DNA of 64,000 bases from an uncultured Eubacteriales bacterium (GCA_900320285.1 ONRQ01000007.1:1-64000); one strand, 5' to 3'; shown: positions 22,731 to 32,842, counted from the first letter of the stretch. Translations and numbers: made by a program. The notes: generated by a model not told the origin, from the sequence alone.

Positions 22731-23624
22731 ATGGACGATATAAACAAATCAAAACTGCAGCTGATATTTACGATGCTGCTCTTCGGCACTATCGGCACTC
22801 TGTCCAGATATATCAATATGCCGTCGAGCATCATTTGTCTTGGAAGGGCTTTCTTTGGAGTTATTACGATACTTATATTGCTTGGCACCCGCAAAGAGAA
22901 GCCTGACTCGGAAGCTATCAGAAGAAACTTCTGGTGGCTCCTGCTGAGCTCGACACTGATGTGCTGCAACTGGATCTGCCAGTTTGAGGCTTATAAATAC
23001 ACGACCATAGCAACCGGTACCCTTTGCTACTACATGCAGCCTGTTTTCTACATACTTGCCGGAGCGGTAGTCCTCAGGGAGAAGCTTACGGCGAAGAAAC
23101 TTGCTTGTGTAGCAGTCGCATTCTGCGGAATGATACTGGTGTCAGGAGTTATTCAGACAGGGTTTCACATCTCCGAACTTAAAGGAGTGATCTTCGGAGT
23201 ATCAGGAGGCTTTTTCTACGCCATGGTGGTGCTGATCAACAAGTACATGAAAGACATTTCACCGGTCAACACCACTATCATGCAGCTGGCGCTGGTATCG
23301 GTAATTATGCTTCCGTATTCGGCTGTGACCGGAGCATTCAGCGAGGCGAGCGTCACTATGACAGGTATCATCAGCCTTCTCATACTCGGAGTACTGCATA
23401 CCGGTATCGGATACATAATCTACTTCGATGCGGTCAATAAGCTTCCGACGCAGACAGTCGGTATTCTCAGCTATATAGATCCGGTGGAGGCGGTGCTGCT
23501 GTCGGCATTCTTCCTCAGAGAACCAATCAATATTTATACGATCATTGGAGCCGTCCTGATCCTTGGTGCTGCGGCGGTCAGTGAGCTGACAGGCGGCCGG
23601 GAAACAGCAGCAGAAACAGCATAA
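22731..23624 (+). CDS. EamA/DMT-superfamily transporter
   Basis: 297 residues, about ten membrane helices in two EamA halves (CNWICQFEAYKYTTIATGTL in the first; GVLHTGIGYIIYFDAVNKLP and GILSYIDPVEAVLLSAFFLR in the second). The latter pair is typical of DMT carriers. The substrate is unknown. It follows msrA by 24 bases and precedes a small DUF4298 gene by 20. Confidence 0.88.
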   Translation: MDDINKSKLQLIFTMLLFGTIGTLSRYINMPSSIICLGRAFFGVITILILLGTRKEKPDSEAIRRNFWWLLLSSTLMCCNWICQFEAYKYTTIATGTLCYYMQPVFYILAGAVVLREKLTAKKLACVAVAFCGMILVSGVIQTGFHISELKGVIFGVSGGFFYAMVVLINKYMKDISPVNTTIMQLALVSVIMLPYSAVTGAFSEASVTMTGIISLLILGVLHTGIGYIIYFDAVNKLPTQTVGILSYIDPVEAVLLSAFFLREPINIYTIIGAVLILGAAAVSELTGGRETAAETA

Positions 23625-23644
23625 ATCAAAAGAGGTGATGTCCC

Positions 23645-23962
23645 GTGACCAAAGTGCAGATTGAAAGAATAAAAAAGATGGAATCATATCTGGATGAAGC
23701 CGGTGCAGTAATTGCAGAGCTGACTGAAGCTCTGGAAAAATATGAGAAGATACAGAACAAGTACTATAAACTCGAAAACTACTACGGCAGCACAAAGTGG
23801 ATTGATGATTTTGAGGCGGATGAAGAGGGTAAGCTGCCTGCAGATCTGAAAAGGGGAGTCCTGTCTGAAGATGCGGTCTATAACCTCATTACGGATCACA
23901 GCGAACTGATGGAGAGGATGCAGAGAGCTGTACTCAAAAGCATCGAGAAGAAGGAATTCTGA
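23645..23962 (+). CDS. DUF4298 small protein
   Basis: 105 residues. The charged N-terminal helix QIERIKKMESYLDEAGAVI and the ENYYGSTKWIDDFEADEEGK motif followed by DLKRGVLSEDAVYNLI identify DUF4298, a small cytosolic helical family without assigned function. AGAGGTGATG precedes the GTG start. Probably co-transcribed with the transporter. Confidence 0.82.
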   Translation: MTKVQIERIKKMESYLDEAGAVIAELTEALEKYEKIQNKYYKLENYYGSTKWIDDFEADEEGKLPADLKRGVLSEDAVYNLITDHSELMERMQRAVLKSIEKKEF

Positions 23963-23983
23963 AAAAGGAAAGTGGTGACATCA

Positions 23984-25006
23984 ATGAGAAATCATGAAGT
24001 AACGAACGTACAGCTGCTGCTTGATGAAAAGGGCGAGCTGAGAGAACCGGGCTGGTCAAGGAGCCTGGTACAGAAATACCGCAGGGATGACATCAAGGCG
24101 CCGGCGTTCCGGATAAAGGAATGGGATTATTATCTGGTAGTTAATAAGGATTTTGCGGCTGCATTTACTATTTCAGATGACGGATACATAGGGCTGCAGT
24201 CAGTCTCGCTGCTCGTGTTCGGAGATGAGCCGTGGGAACACACGGAAACCGTACTCAACGCATTCCCGATGGGCAAGCTGCGCCTGCCGAATGACTCATC
24301 ATACGGAACTACAAAATACAGCGATAAGAGGCTGCAGATGAGCTTTGAGGTCAAATATCAGACAAGGCATCTGAAGTGCCATTTTGAGAATTTCATGGAC
24401 GGCAAGCCTCTCGATGCAGAAATAGTACTCGAGCAGCCGCCGATGGATTCAATGGTAATAGCGACACCATGGCCTGAAAAGCATGCCTTCTATTATAACC
24501 AGAAGATCAACTGCATGAGAGCTTCCGGATATGTTAGCTTTGACGGCAAAAAATACCGCTTTGATCCGGCGACAGACTTCGGTACTCTCGACTGGGGCAG
24601 AGGTGTATGGACGTACGATAACACATGGTTCTGGGGCTCAGGCAATGCCGATGTAGACGGCAACAGCTTCGGCTGGAACATCGGATACGGTTTCGGCGAT
24701 ACAAGCGCAGCTTCAGAAAACATGCTGTTCTGGAACGGAAAGGCACATAAGCTGGATGATGTGGAGTTCGTGATGCCGGAAGACGGCTATATGGATACAT
24801 GGGAATTCACATCTTCAGATGACCGCTTCGAGATGACTTTCGAGCCGGTACTCGACAGGGCGGCATGTCTGGACTATAAAGTGATAGTGTCCGACCAGCA
24901 TCAGGTGTTCGGTAAGATGAGCGGTAAGGCTGTGCTTGACGACGGCACAGAGATCAACATTAAGGACGTAATGTGCTTCGCTGAGAAGGTGCACAACAAG
25001 TACTGA
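23984..25006 (+). CDS. DUF2804 family protein
   Basis: About 340 residues, beginning MRNHEVTNVQLLLDEKGELR. The family hallmarks are FRIKEWDYYLV, the central Trp/Asp segment TDFGTLDWGRGVWTYDN and WGSGNADVDGNSFGWNIGYG. DUF2804 has a two-domain beta fold resembling tocopherol cyclase-like proteins, with no established reaction. No signal peptide. The next gene begins 4 bases after its stop. Confidence 0.85.
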   Translation: MRNHEVTNVQLLLDEKGELREPGWSRSLVQKYRRDDIKAPAFRIKEWDYYLVVNKDFAAAFTISDDGYIGLQSVSLLVFGDEPWEHTETVLNAFPMGKLRLPNDSSYGTTKYSDKRLQMSFEVKYQTRHLKCHFENFMDGKPLDAEIVLEQPPMDSMVIATPWPEKHAFYYNQKINCMRASGYVSFDGKKYRFDPATDFGTLDWGRGVWTYDNTWFWGSGNADVDGNSFGWNIGYGFGDTSAASENMLFWNGKAHKLDDVEFVMPEDGYMDTWEFTSSDDRFEMTFEPVLDRAACLDYKVIVSDQHQVFGKMSGKAVLDDGTEINIKDVMCFAEKVHNKY

Positions 25007-25010
25007 TATA

Positions 25011-25742
25011 ATGACTGAGAGCGTAGAAAAGCTAAAAGAGATAATCAGAAGATCAAGGCGGATAGTGTTTTTTGGCGGAGCAGGAGTGTCGACAGCGAGC
25101 GGCATTCCTGATTTCCGCTCAGAGGACGGTCTTTACTCGGAAAGATATCAGGGGCTGTCTCCAGAGACGATCCTGAGCGCATCCTACTTTATGTTGCATG
25201 CTGAGGAATTCTATGATTACTACCGGAAGCATATGATATATCCCGATGCAAGACCAAATGCTGTCCACAGATATCTGTATGAGCTTGAAAAACGGGACAA
25301 ACTTCGGGGCATCATAACTCAGAATATTGACGGGCTTCACAAAGAAGCCGGCAACAAGAGGGTATATGAGCTCCACGGAAGTGTCCGTGAAAACTACTGT
25401 GTGGACTGTGAAACGGAATACCCTGTCGAGAAGATCCTTCAGAGTAAAGGCGTGCCGAGGTGCGATAAATGCGGCGGCATCATAAAACCATGGGTAGTTT
25501 TATATGGGGAAATGCCTGACAAGTATACGATGATAGGCGCATGCAGGGAGCTCTCAGGTGCCGATACTCTGATAGTCGCCGGCACTTCACTCAAAGTTGA
25601 ACCGGCAGCATCGCTGATAAATGAATTCAACGGTAAAAACCTTGTGGTGATAAACAAATCACCGACACCGTCAGATGAAAGAGCCACGCTGCTCATAAGG
25701 GCAGATGTGGAGGAGGTTTTCAGGGAACTTGCCGAAGAATAA
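25011..25742 (+). CDS. cobB: NAD-dependent protein deacylase, sirtuin (CobB type)
   Basis: 243 residues with the complete sirtuin signature: GAGVSTASGIPDFRSEDGLY, TQNIDGLHKEAG, catalytic His in ELHGS, and the zinc ribbon CVDC...CDKC. Binding-pocket residues SLKVEPAASL also match. It removes acyl groups from lysine using NAD. It is the last gene of the run, ending in a terminator 4 bases later. The lysine-poor N-terminus gives no hint of secretion. Confidence 0.95.
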   Translation: MTESVEKLKEIIRRSRRIVFFGGAGVSTASGIPDFRSEDGLYSERYQGLSPETILSASYFMLHAEEFYDYYRKHMIYPDARPNAVHRYLYELEKRDKLRGIITQNIDGLHKEAGNKRVYELHGSVRENYCVDCETEYPVEKILQSKGVPRCDKCGGIIKPWVVLYGEMPDKYTMIGACRELSGADTLIVAGTSLKVEPAASLINEFNGKNLVVINKSPTPSDERATLLIRADVEEVFRELAEE

Positions 25743-25745
25743 AAC

Positions 25746-25775
25746 AACGGATCCCATGGCGGGATCCGTTTTGTG
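25746..25775 (+). terminator. Terminator between sirtuin and pepT (convergent)
   Basis: AACGGATCCC (25746-25755) pairs with GGGATCCGTT (25761-25770), followed by TTGTGTTG. Confidence 0.8.
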
Positions 25776-25792
25776 TTGCAATGATATTCATG

Positions 25793-27004
25793 CTATTTCG
25801 CTCTGGCTAGTTCCACCAGTACATCCACCATCTTCTCGAGCGACTGCACCGGGATGTATTCGGTGTTGGAGTGGAAGTTAAGTCCGCCTGTTGAAAGGTT
25901 AGGACAAGGAAGTCCTTTATACGTGAGCATTGCTCCGTCTGTGCCGCCTCTGATTGGTTTGACTATCGCTTCAACTCCGCATGCCTTGAATGCGTCTCTT
26001 GCGTTGTCTATAAGGAACATGTGCGGCTCTATCAGCTCCTTCATGTTTCTGTACTGCTCGCGTATCTCAAGAGTGAGCGAGTTCTCATATTTGCTGTTAA
26101 AGTAATCGACGCACTTTTGCATGAGCGCTTTTTTCTTATCGAAAAGTGCAGCGTCATGGTCTCTGATTATGTAACGCGACTCTGCTTCGGCAGGGGTGCC
26201 GTTAAGCTGCGTCATATGGAAGAAGCCGTCATAGCCATCTGTATATTCAGGCCTCTGCTCCTGAGGAAGCATTCCATCCAGTTCAGCCGCGATCCTTACG
26301 GCGTTGATCATGGCGTCTTTCGCGGAACCCGGATGGATATCGCGCCCTTTGATATATATACGCGCTTCAGCAGCGTTGAAGTTTTCGTATTCCAGCTCTC
26401 CCAGCGGGCCTCCGTCCACTGTATAGGCGTAATCCATGCCGAATCCTTTAACATCAAAGAATTCAGTACCCTTTCCGATTTCTTCATCCGGAGTAAAGGC
26501 TATGCCGATCCTGCCGTGTGGGATCGACGGATCGTTTATTAACGTTTCTGCCATGGTCATGATCTCGGCAATGCCGGCTTTGTCATCGGCTCCGAGAAGT
26601 GAAACTCCGTCAGTAACGATAAGGTCGCAGCCTGTATAGTCTTTGAGTTCCGGATAATGATCCGGGTCGAGAGAGACGTCATTGTTGAGCCTGATCACTC
26701 CTCCGTCATAGTTTTTGTGAATCCTGGCGTTGCCTGCATCGCCAGGGGCGTTTGGGGATGTGTCCATGTGCGAAATGAAACCGAGAGCCGGTATGTCAGC
26801 ATCCAGATTTGAAGGGATCTCCCCGTAAACATAGCAGTGCTGATCGTCAAGTCTTACATTAGATACACCCATACCGGCCATCTCCTCTGCAAGAAGCTTT
26901 GCCAGACGGAACTGTTTTGCCGTACTCGGTGAATCCGTGCTGTCTTCATCAGACTGTGTGTCTATCGCAATATATTTCATGAATCGTTCAAGAATATTGC
27001 TCAT
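25793..27004 (-). CDS. pepT: Peptidase T (tripeptide aminopeptidase)
   Basis: 403 residues from the ATG at 27004, which has GGAGG (read on the minus strand) upstream. M20 metallopeptidase with the zinc residues in FISHMDTSPNAPG, LLGADDKAGIAEI and FTPDEEIGKGTEFF, then the dimerisation domain and GGTDGAMLTYKGLPCPNLST. It releases the N-terminal residue from tripeptides, fitting an amino-acid-fermenting lifestyle. Single gene, convergent with the sirtuin. Confidence 0.96.
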   Translation of the reverse strand: MSNILERFMKYIAIDTQSDEDSTDSPSTAKQFRLAKLLAEEMAGMGVSNVRLDDQHCYVYGEIPSNLDADIPALGFISHMDTSPNAPGDAGNARIHKNYDGGVIRLNNDVSLDPDHYPELKDYTGCDLIVTDGVSLLGADDKAGIAEIMTMAETLINDPSIPHGRIGIAFTPDEEIGKGTEFFDVKGFGMDYAYTVDGGPLGELEYENFNAAEARIYIKGRDIHPGSAKDAMINAVRIAAELDGMLPQEQRPEYTDGYDGFFHMTQLNGTPAEAESRYIIRDHDAALFDKKKALMQKCVDYFNSKYENSLTLEIREQYRNMKELIEPHMFLIDNARDAFKACGVEAIVKPIRGGTDGAMLTYKGLPCPNLSTGGLNFHSNTEYIPVQSLEKMVDVLVELARAK

Positions 27005-27151
27005 TGATATAACCTCCAGATTATTTTTTGATTTGCGGATCAGATTTGCCCGCAAGGAATATGATACTGCTTTTTGTATAGTTTTAGCAATTGAGAATTG
27101 GAATTGAAAAAAGTTATATGTAACAGTACAATCAATTCAGAAGGGACTTGA

Positions 27152-28363
27152 ATGATAAAGAAATTAAGAGAAACATTCAGACCGGAATCAAGTTACAAGG
27201 CATTCTTCATAACGATAGTGACGTTTGCACTTGCGCATGGTCTGTACAAGGGAATAATCGATAATTATCTTGCTGAGGCGGTCGGCATGTCGGCGTTCGA
27301 TAAGGGAGTTTCCGAGTTTTTCAGGGAAATGCCGGGTCTTGCCCTTATTTTTGTTCTGGCTCTTCTGTATGAGTTTTCGGCAGAGCGGATATATCAGATA
27401 GGAGCTCTGGTAATGCTCACCGGAATGGCGATGCAGGCTGTTATCCCGCCTTCAAAAGTGCTGGTCATAATGGCGATATTCATCTATTCGCTGGGGGAGC
27501 ATATTCAGCTTGGCATGCGCAATACGATCACACTTGAATACGCGCAGGAAGGGAAGAGCGGAGTCGCGCTTGGAAGGCAGAGCGCCGTGTACCAGATAGG
27601 AATGCTGGCGGGGTACTTTGTCGTAATAGGCCTGTTTTACATACTGGGAAGCAGATTGTCTCTTTTCAAGCCTATATTCATGATGAGCGCAGCCATTATT
27701 CTTCTGGGCTTTGCCGCATCGATGAAGATAAAGGGAGACAGCAAGCCTGATCCCTCCAAAAGAAGGTTCTTTTTTCATAAAAAGTATACCAAGTACTACA
27801 TGCTGGAACTCTTTTACGGAGCCAGAAAGCAGATCTTTTTCACGTTCGGCCCATATGTACTGGTGCTGTTCTACGGCGCGAGCGCAATGGATATAAGCAT
27901 ACTGTTTGCGGTATCGTCGATATGTTCATATTTTGCATCGCCTGCTGTAGGAAGGATAATTGACCGTTTCGGCTATAAGATCGTGATGATATCCGATACG
28001 CTTATACTCGTTGTAGTCTGCTTTTTCTACGGGTTTGCTCATCATATATTCCCTATGCATACCGCATTCCTTATATGCTGCGCAAACTATGTTCTCGATT
28101 CAGTGATATCACTGGCGTCGATGGCATCCAATGTATATGTACAGGATCTTGCAGACAACGCTGACGAAGTCAGGGCAACTATTTCTACAGGAGTATCGGT
28201 GAACCACTTTATCACGATTCTTGTAGCTCTGTTCGGCGGATGGATATGGAAGGTGCTGGGAATAGAAACACTGTTCATGCTTTCCGCTGTGCTGGGACTT
28301 TGCAACAGCGCATATGCGGCAACTATAAAAACGCGCAGTCAGACAGCTAATGAAAACAATTAA
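27152..28363 (+). CDS. MFS transporter
   Basis: 403 residues, about 12 hydrophobic helices with a central basic loop (PDPSKRRFFFHKKYTKYY). The N-terminal helix pair has the MFS arrangement (FALAHGLYKGIIDNYLAEAV). The second half begins with ARKQIFFTFGPYVLVLFYGA. It is a relative of sugar or drug carriers whose substrate cannot be read from sequence. AGAAGGGA precedes the ATG. Divergent from pepT. Confidence 0.85.
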   Translation: MIKKLRETFRPESSYKAFFITIVTFALAHGLYKGIIDNYLAEAVGMSAFDKGVSEFFREMPGLALIFVLALLYEFSAERIYQIGALVMLTGMAMQAVIPPSKVLVIMAIFIYSLGEHIQLGMRNTITLEYAQEGKSGVALGRQSAVYQIGMLAGYFVVIGLFYILGSRLSLFKPIFMMSAAIILLGFAASMKIKGDSKPDPSKRRFFFHKKYTKYYMLELFYGARKQIFFTFGPYVLVLFYGASAMDISILFAVSSICSYFASPAVGRIIDRFGYKIVMISDTLILVVVCFFYGFAHHIFPMHTAFLICCANYVLDSVISLASMASNVYVQDLADNADEVRATISTGVSVNHFITILVALFGGWIWKVLGIETLFMLSAVLGLCNSAYAATIKTRSQTANENN

Positions 28364-28383
28364 ATTAAAAGGAGAATAGAGTG

Positions 28384-28659
28384 ATGGAAAAACAGGAAAA
28401 TGCAGTTCTTACAGTGGTAGGAGTCAATGATGTCGGCATCCTTGCCAAAACAGCTGCGTGTATCGCAGAGGCCAACGGCAGCGTGGTCCAGGTATCGCAG
28501 ATAGTTATGGATAAGTTCTTTACAATGACCATGCTTATAGACATGTCAGGACTTAAGGGCAGCATCAAAGATCTCGAAGATGCGCTCAAGGAGAGACTGC
28601 CGGGCATAGAAGTGCATCTTATGCACGAGAATATCTTCAACTCAATGCACAGGATCTGA
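28384..28659 (+). CDS. ACT-domain regulatory protein (UPF0237)
   Basis: About 91 residues, a single ACT domain (AVLTVVGVNDVGILAKTAAC, then SVVQVSQIVMDKFFTMTML). Such proteins bind amino acids or related ligands, and this family is almost always next to a UPF0210 gene, as here (21 bases apart). A GTG one codon earlier is an alternative start; AAAAGGAG lies upstream. Confidence 0.92.
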   Translation: MEKQENAVLTVVGVNDVGILAKTAACIAEANGSVVQVSQIVMDKFFTMTMLIDMSGLKGSIKDLEDALKERLPGIEVHLMHENIFNSMHRI

Positions 28660-28680
28660 AAATGCGGAAGGAAGACTGAC

Positions 28681-30039
28681 ATGTATGACGTAAAAGACAT
28701 CATGGAGACGATTTCCATGATCAGAGACAACAATCTGGACATCCGCACAACTACCATGGGCATATCGCTCATCGAATGTGCGGACACCGATATAGACAAG
28801 TCGTGCACAAAGGTGTATGACAAGATCTGCCGCCTTGCCGGGGACCTCGTATCAGTCGGTGAGGATATTTCAGCCAAGTACGGCATCCCGATCGTAAACA
28901 AGAGGGTGTCGGTAACACCAATCTCAATGCTCGCAGGAGTTTCGGGCGGAGATCCGGTCAAATACGCGAAAGCTCTTGACCGGGCTGCTCATACTATCGG
29001 CATAAACTTTATCGGAGGCTATTCAGCCTTGGTACATAAGGGATTCAGTGCGGGCGACATGGAACTGATCGAGTCGATTCCGCGCGCGCTGGCTGAGACT
29101 GAGTTTGTATGCTCATCGGTTAATATAGGATCAACACGTGCAGGCATCAACATGGATGCGGTCAGAAAGATGGGAGCCATCATAAGAGAGACCGCGGAGC
29201 TCACGAAGGATGACCAGTGCATGGGCGCGGCAAAACTCGTTGTATTCTGTAATGCTGTTGAAGATAATCCGTTTATGGCGGGTGCGTTCCACGGCACGGG
29301 AGAAGCGGATCATGTGCTCAGTGTTGGCGTTTCCGGGCCGGGCGTAGTCAGATCGGTGCTTGCAGGTATGCCTAAAGACGCGCCGCTCGACGAAGTTTCA
29401 GAAGTTATCAAAAAGACAGCCTTCAAAATCACAAGAGTAGGACAGCTTGTAGGTTCTGAGGCAGCTGAGAGGCTGAAGACGCAGTTCGGCATAGTGGATC
29501 TGTCATTGGCTCCGACGCCTGCTATAGGTGATTCAGTTGCGCATATTCTGGAAGAGATAGGACTTGAGCAATGCGGTGCTCACGGAACAACGGCGGCTCT
29601 GGCCATGCTGAATGATGCAGTCAAGAAGGGAGGCGTAATGGCTTCTTCAAGTGTAGGGGGCCTGTCAGGAGCATTTATCCCTGTGAGTGAAGACGCAGGA
29701 ATGATAGACGCGGCAAGAGAGGGGACTCTTTCAATTGAAAAGCTCGAGGCTATGACAGCTGTGTGCTCTGTAGGCCTCGATATGATAGTCGTACCGGGAG
29801 ATACAACAGCTGATGTGATCTCTGCGATCATCGCTGACGAAGCTGCGATAGGAATGGTCAACTCAAAGACTACCGCAGTCAGACTTATACCGGCGATAGG
29901 ACTTGCCGAGGGCGAAGAACTTAACTTCGGCGGACTGCTTGGCTACGGACCGGTTATGCCGCTTCGTACCAAATCACCGTCGGTCATGATCGCGAGGGGC
30001 GGGCGCATACCGGCACCGCTTCAGAGTCTGAAAAACTAA
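28681..30039 (+). CDS. UPF0210 family protein (PFL-like)
   Basis: 452 residues. Conserved segments include [38 protein letters not shown] and [14 protein letters not shown]. Distantly related to the glycyl-radical/PFL-like fold by profile, but no glycyl radical motif (RVxGY) is present. The family is conserved across Firmicutes and archaea with the ACT partner encoded upstream; its reaction is not known. A terminator follows, then the tRNA fragment. Confidence 0.9.
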   Translation: MYDVKDIMETISMIRDNNLDIRTTTMGISLIECADTDIDKSCTKVYDKICRLAGDLVSVGEDISAKYGIPIVNKRVSVTPISMLAGVSGGDPVKYAKALDRAAHTIGINFIGGYSALVHKGFSAGDMELIESIPRALAETEFVCSSVNIGSTRAGINMDAVRKMGAIIRETAELTKDDQCMGAAKLVVFCNAVEDNPFMAGAFHGTGEADHVLSVGVSGPGVVRSVLAGMPKDAPLDEVSEVIKKTAFKITRVGQLVGSEAAERLKTQFGIVDLSLAPTPAIGDSVAHILEEIGLEQCGAHGTTAALAMLNDAVKKGGVMASSSVGGLSGAFIPVSEDAGMIDAAREGTLSIEKLEAMTAVCSVGLDMIVVPGDTTADVISAIIADEAAIGMVNSKTTAVRLIPAIGLAEGEELNFGGLLGYGPVMPLRTKSPSVMIARGGRIPAPLQSLKN

Positions 30040-30061
30040 AATAACAAAAAATATAAAAAAG

Positions 30062-30097
30062 AAAAGAGCCTTGGAAATAATGTTCCGAGGCTCTTTT
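30062..30097. terminator. Bidirectional terminator beside the tRNA fragment
   Basis: AAAAGAGCCTTGGAA (30062-30076) and TTCCGAGGCTCTTTT (30083-30097) pair over 15 positions with one G-U. On the minus strand it is followed by a long T-run, so it looks like the original terminator of the tRNA-Arg gene before an element inserted. Confidence 0.8.
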
Positions 30098-30141
30098 GGT
30101 GCGCGCGGAGGGATTCGAACCCGCGACCTACTGATTCGTAG
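30097..30141 (-). repeat. Partial tRNA-Arg 3' end (att-type direct repeat, left)
   Basis: Forty-five bases identical to 32843-32887: CCA end, acceptor 3' strand, T arm and the anticodon region of tRNA-Arg(ACG), then identity stops inside the anticodon loop. It is a displaced 3' end left by site-specific integration. Together with the right copy it bounds a 2.7-kb islet. Confidence 0.88.
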
Positions 30142-30344
30142 AATGCGGTAAATCCTTGAAATCTTTGTAAGGTGTTCAGTAGTAACGTGAGTATTATAGA
30201 TATTTGCAGTCAAACTGATGTGATACAATAACTACAACAAGATAACGGGCTAAACAACGGTCTGAAAATGCCGTGTAGTATAACCCAAATAGCTCACATC
30301 TCAAAACCTTGTATAGAAGTTGAGCTTGTTGAAAGGAGAACGAA

Positions 30345-30941
30345 ATGGGATTTTTTGATGATTTAAAAAAAATTGGGGAAGCAGTCGGAAGCCTTAATAA
30401 TATGGCTGCAGAAGTAAGCAAGACTACTCTTGAGGATTACGGTGAACCTGAATATTATCTGTATACAGCTCTTAAGCTGGGAGAAATGCACAGAAGAATC
30501 GATATCACGGACGAAAAGGATAGTCTTAAGTACTATACACAGTCCAGTATATTTGCACTAAAGGACAAAACTGAGATCATGGATGCTGACGGAAATGTAA
30601 TTGCTCATCTGGAGAAAAAGCCGGTCAGTCTCCACGAGAAGCATTTTGTTAACATGACAGACGGGACCAGCTTCACTCTGTCCAATGAGTTGCTTCATAT
30701 CATAAAAGATGTTACCAATATCGAGGGGCTGGGATGGCAGCTCCGGGGCAACATCATCGGTCTGACTTTCAATCTTCTGGATGAGAAAGGTCAGCCTGTA
30801 GCAAGAGTCGATAAGAGCGCAATCTCAGTTCATGACAAATACTCTATGTGTATTTATCAACCCGAAAAAGAGCAGATAGTGGTGGCTATCGTTATTCAGT
30901 TAGAAAAGATGATCGAAGCTCGTAACGAAAACAGAGACTAG
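30345..30941 (+). CDS. LURP-one-related / YxjI-like protein
   Basis: 198 residues. The middle and end show the Tubby/scramblase-like LOR pattern: KDKTEIMDADGNVIAHLEKK, GLGWQLRGNIIGLTFNLLDE then GQPVARVDKSAISVHDKYSM. Such proteins form a closed beta barrel around a helix and may bind lipid; the function is unclear. It begins MGFFDDLKKIGEAVGSL, an amphipathic helix. AAAGGAG precedes the ATG. First cargo gene of the tRNA-Arg islet. Confidence 0.72.
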   Translation: MGFFDDLKKIGEAVGSLNNMAAEVSKTTLEDYGEPEYYLYTALKLGEMHRRIDITDEKDSLKYYTQSSIFALKDKTEIMDADGNVIAHLEKKPVSLHEKHFVNMTDGTSFTLSNELLHIIKDVTNIEGLGWQLRGNIIGLTFNLLDEKGQPVARVDKSAISVHDKYSMCIYQPEKEQIVVAIVIQLEKMIEARNENRD

Positions 30942-31077
30942 GCTTGATAGTTGTATAGTTGTATCTAAGTAATTAGAAATAATGATTCGCTTAAACAAAA
31001 TTGCATTAGGTGTAGGATAAGATATAAGCAGAAAAGTAAAGTTGAAAGCAGACGTCAGTTAATGATGGAGGCACAAA

Positions 31078-31722
31078 ATGAGATCCGGACATAAAAAGAA
31101 GATTATTTCTGTTCTAATTATGACTGTACTTATGGTGCTTACACTTGCTTCCTGCGGCACGGAAGATAAGACTCCAGGCAGCAAAGTGACACCACCAGAG
31201 CCACCGGAGCAAACAGCAAGTGATGAAGAGGCAGAAGAGCCGGTAAAGACGATGTACGTAACATCTGAGGAGGGCCTTATGTTCCGTAAAGGGCCCGGAA
31301 CGGATCAGGAGGCAATAGGATGCCTGAACTTTGGTGAAGAGATCCAGGTTGAGAAAATTGAAGAGGGATGGGCTTATACTACAGTTGGTGGACAGTCCGG
31401 TTGGTGTTATGCAAAGTACTTAACGGAAAACAAGGATGAAATAGAATCAAGTACAAAAGAAAACGGTTCATTTAAAGAATCGATCTTAGGAATATGGCAA
31501 ACCGAGGATGGTGATTTCAGCTATGAAATACTAGGGGATGGCACATTATTAGTGAGAAGCCAATATGGTGAAGATACTTGTAAATGGTCTGCGGATGGCA
31601 ATGGGGTCGTTTTTATTTATAGCGATGACTCGGTTATGGGCTATATCTATAATGCAGAAAAAGACATTCTTGTAAGCACTCTCGATGAATCTTCACATTT
31701 AGTTCGAGTTGATAGCTATTGA
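31078..31722 (+). CDS. Lipoprotein with a bacterial SH3 domain
   Basis: 214 residues. Lipoprotein signal peptide with lipobox LASC (Cys at about 26), then a Thr/Pro/Glu-rich linker, then an SH3b domain at about 58-115 (EEGLMFRKGPGTDQEAIGCL ... GWCYAKYLTEN). The C-terminal ~80 residues (SILGIWQTEDGDFSYEILGD) resemble a small lipocalin-like beta domain. Expected outside the membrane, with cell-wall binding by the SH3b domain. It lies in the islet; AGGAGG-like ATGGAGG upstream. Confidence 0.8.
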   Translation: MRSGHKKKIISVLIMTVLMVLTLASCGTEDKTPGSKVTPPEPPEQTASDEEAEEPVKTMYVTSEEGLMFRKGPGTDQEAIGCLNFGEEIQVEKIEEGWAYTTVGGQSGWCYAKYLTENKDEIESSTKENGSFKESILGIWQTEDGDFSYEILGDGTLLVRSQYGEDTCKWSADGNGVVFIYSDDSVMGYIYNAEKDILVSTLDESSHLVRVDSY

Positions 31723-31784
31723 GAAACTCTATTATCACTTGTGGCAACGAATAACCAAGAATAGGAAACGAGGGGGAGCTTATC

Positions 31785-32417
31785 ATGAAACAGTGGTCAT
31801 TAAAAAGAACTATAAGTGTCATTTGCATGGCGATGATGCTGACTCTTTGTGTCTTTTCATCAGCAGTACAGGCAAAATCTCCAAAGGGGAAAATGACTGT
31901 TTACGATAATGTAATCAAATCGGGGAAATGTGTTTACTGCTGCGATGGATACCGGATCTACAGGGTCAATCTGAAGACAGGTAAAGTCAAAAATCTGGTG
32001 AAAAAAACAGGCTCTCCTGATGAGGCATACTTCGCAATGAAAAAGAAGGGGAAATACATCTATTGTCAATATGATATGCAGGGGGATGAAATATATATAT
32101 ATAGAGTGAAAACGAATGGGAAAAAAGTCCAAAAGTTGAATAAAGAACGTCTCTGGGTTGCAGATTACTGGATATCCGGAAAGAAACTCTATTATTCGGG
32201 AAGGACTCTGGAAGACATAGGTGTCAAAAGGGTCATGAATTTAAATGGTACTTCGCTGAAAAAATCCAAGCTTAAGTGCAATATGAAGAGAGCAAGAAGC
32301 AATGTAAAAGGGTATAGAGTGATTATCAAATATGACGAAAATGATAATGCAAAGACATGGCTGAAAAGGCCGGATGGAGAGAAAATACCTCTTGGGAATT
32401 ATGAGTGTCAAGTCTAG
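31785..32417 (+). CDS. Secreted protein with beta-repeat blades
   Basis: 210 residues. Signal peptide up to AVQA (about residue 31), then Lys/Tyr-rich short strands such as YCCDGYRIYRVNLKTGKVKN and YDMQGDEIYIYRVKTNGKKV, like the repeated blades of DUF5050/prolow-density-receptor-type propellers. Only three or four blades are present, so it may be partial. Highly basic (many Lys). Last gene of the islet, 62 bases after the lipoprotein. Confidence 0.68.
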   Translation: MKQWSLKRTISVICMAMMLTLCVFSSAVQAKSPKGKMTVYDNVIKSGKCVYCCDGYRIYRVNLKTGKVKNLVKKTGSPDEAYFAMKKKGKYIYCQYDMQGDEIYIYRVKTNGKKVQKLNKERLWVADYWISGKKLYYSGRTLEDIGVKRVMNLNGTSLKKSKLKCNMKRARSNVKGYRVIIKYDENDNAKTWLKRPDGEKIPLGNYECQV

Positions 32418-32842
32418 GGAAGATTGAAGCGTTATTGATCAATGCTGCGGTATAGGAGTTTATCATGAAGAAAACGATATAGTACTATGATCAACAATAT
32501 TCTAAACAGTACTGTTTGGAGTCCGTATGAAGATGGTGATTATAGGTTTTACTGGTATTGAAGAAATTGGAACAGCCTTTGATCGCAGAATTTATGATTA
32601 GCTGATTAAGGCCCGCGGGAGAGATCCTATGGGCCGTTTCTTTGTATAACACAAGAGCTCCTATAATACAGAGTATTTGGATATCAGGAAACTGCATGCG
32701 CGGCAATCTGGGAGGGGAAAGGTAAACTGCTACGTATCATCAAATCCAAACTGATAGTGATAAAAAAGTGATAAAACTGCGCATCTGCGCTTGATTCCGG
32801 AAAAGATAAGAGCCTTGAAATCCAGTGATTCCAAGGCTCTTA
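32418..32842 (+). other. Gene-poor right end of the islet
   Basis: No gene was recognised. A short broken frame near 32527-32600 reads MKMVIIGFTGIEEIGTAFD and may be a coding scrap. A hairpin GGCCC...GGGCC with TTTCTTTG lies at 32610-32643. Confidence 0.4.

Noticed and set aside
30097..30141. Second tRNA-Arg gene
   Set aside because: Identity ends in the anticodon loop; the D arm and the 5' acceptor strand are missing, so it is a 3' fragment.
31078..32417. Anti-phage or toxin-antitoxin system in the tRNA-Arg islet
   Set aside because: The cargo is a lipoprotein, a secreted protein and a LURP-one-like protein; none has a nuclease, toxin or antitoxin motif that I recognise.
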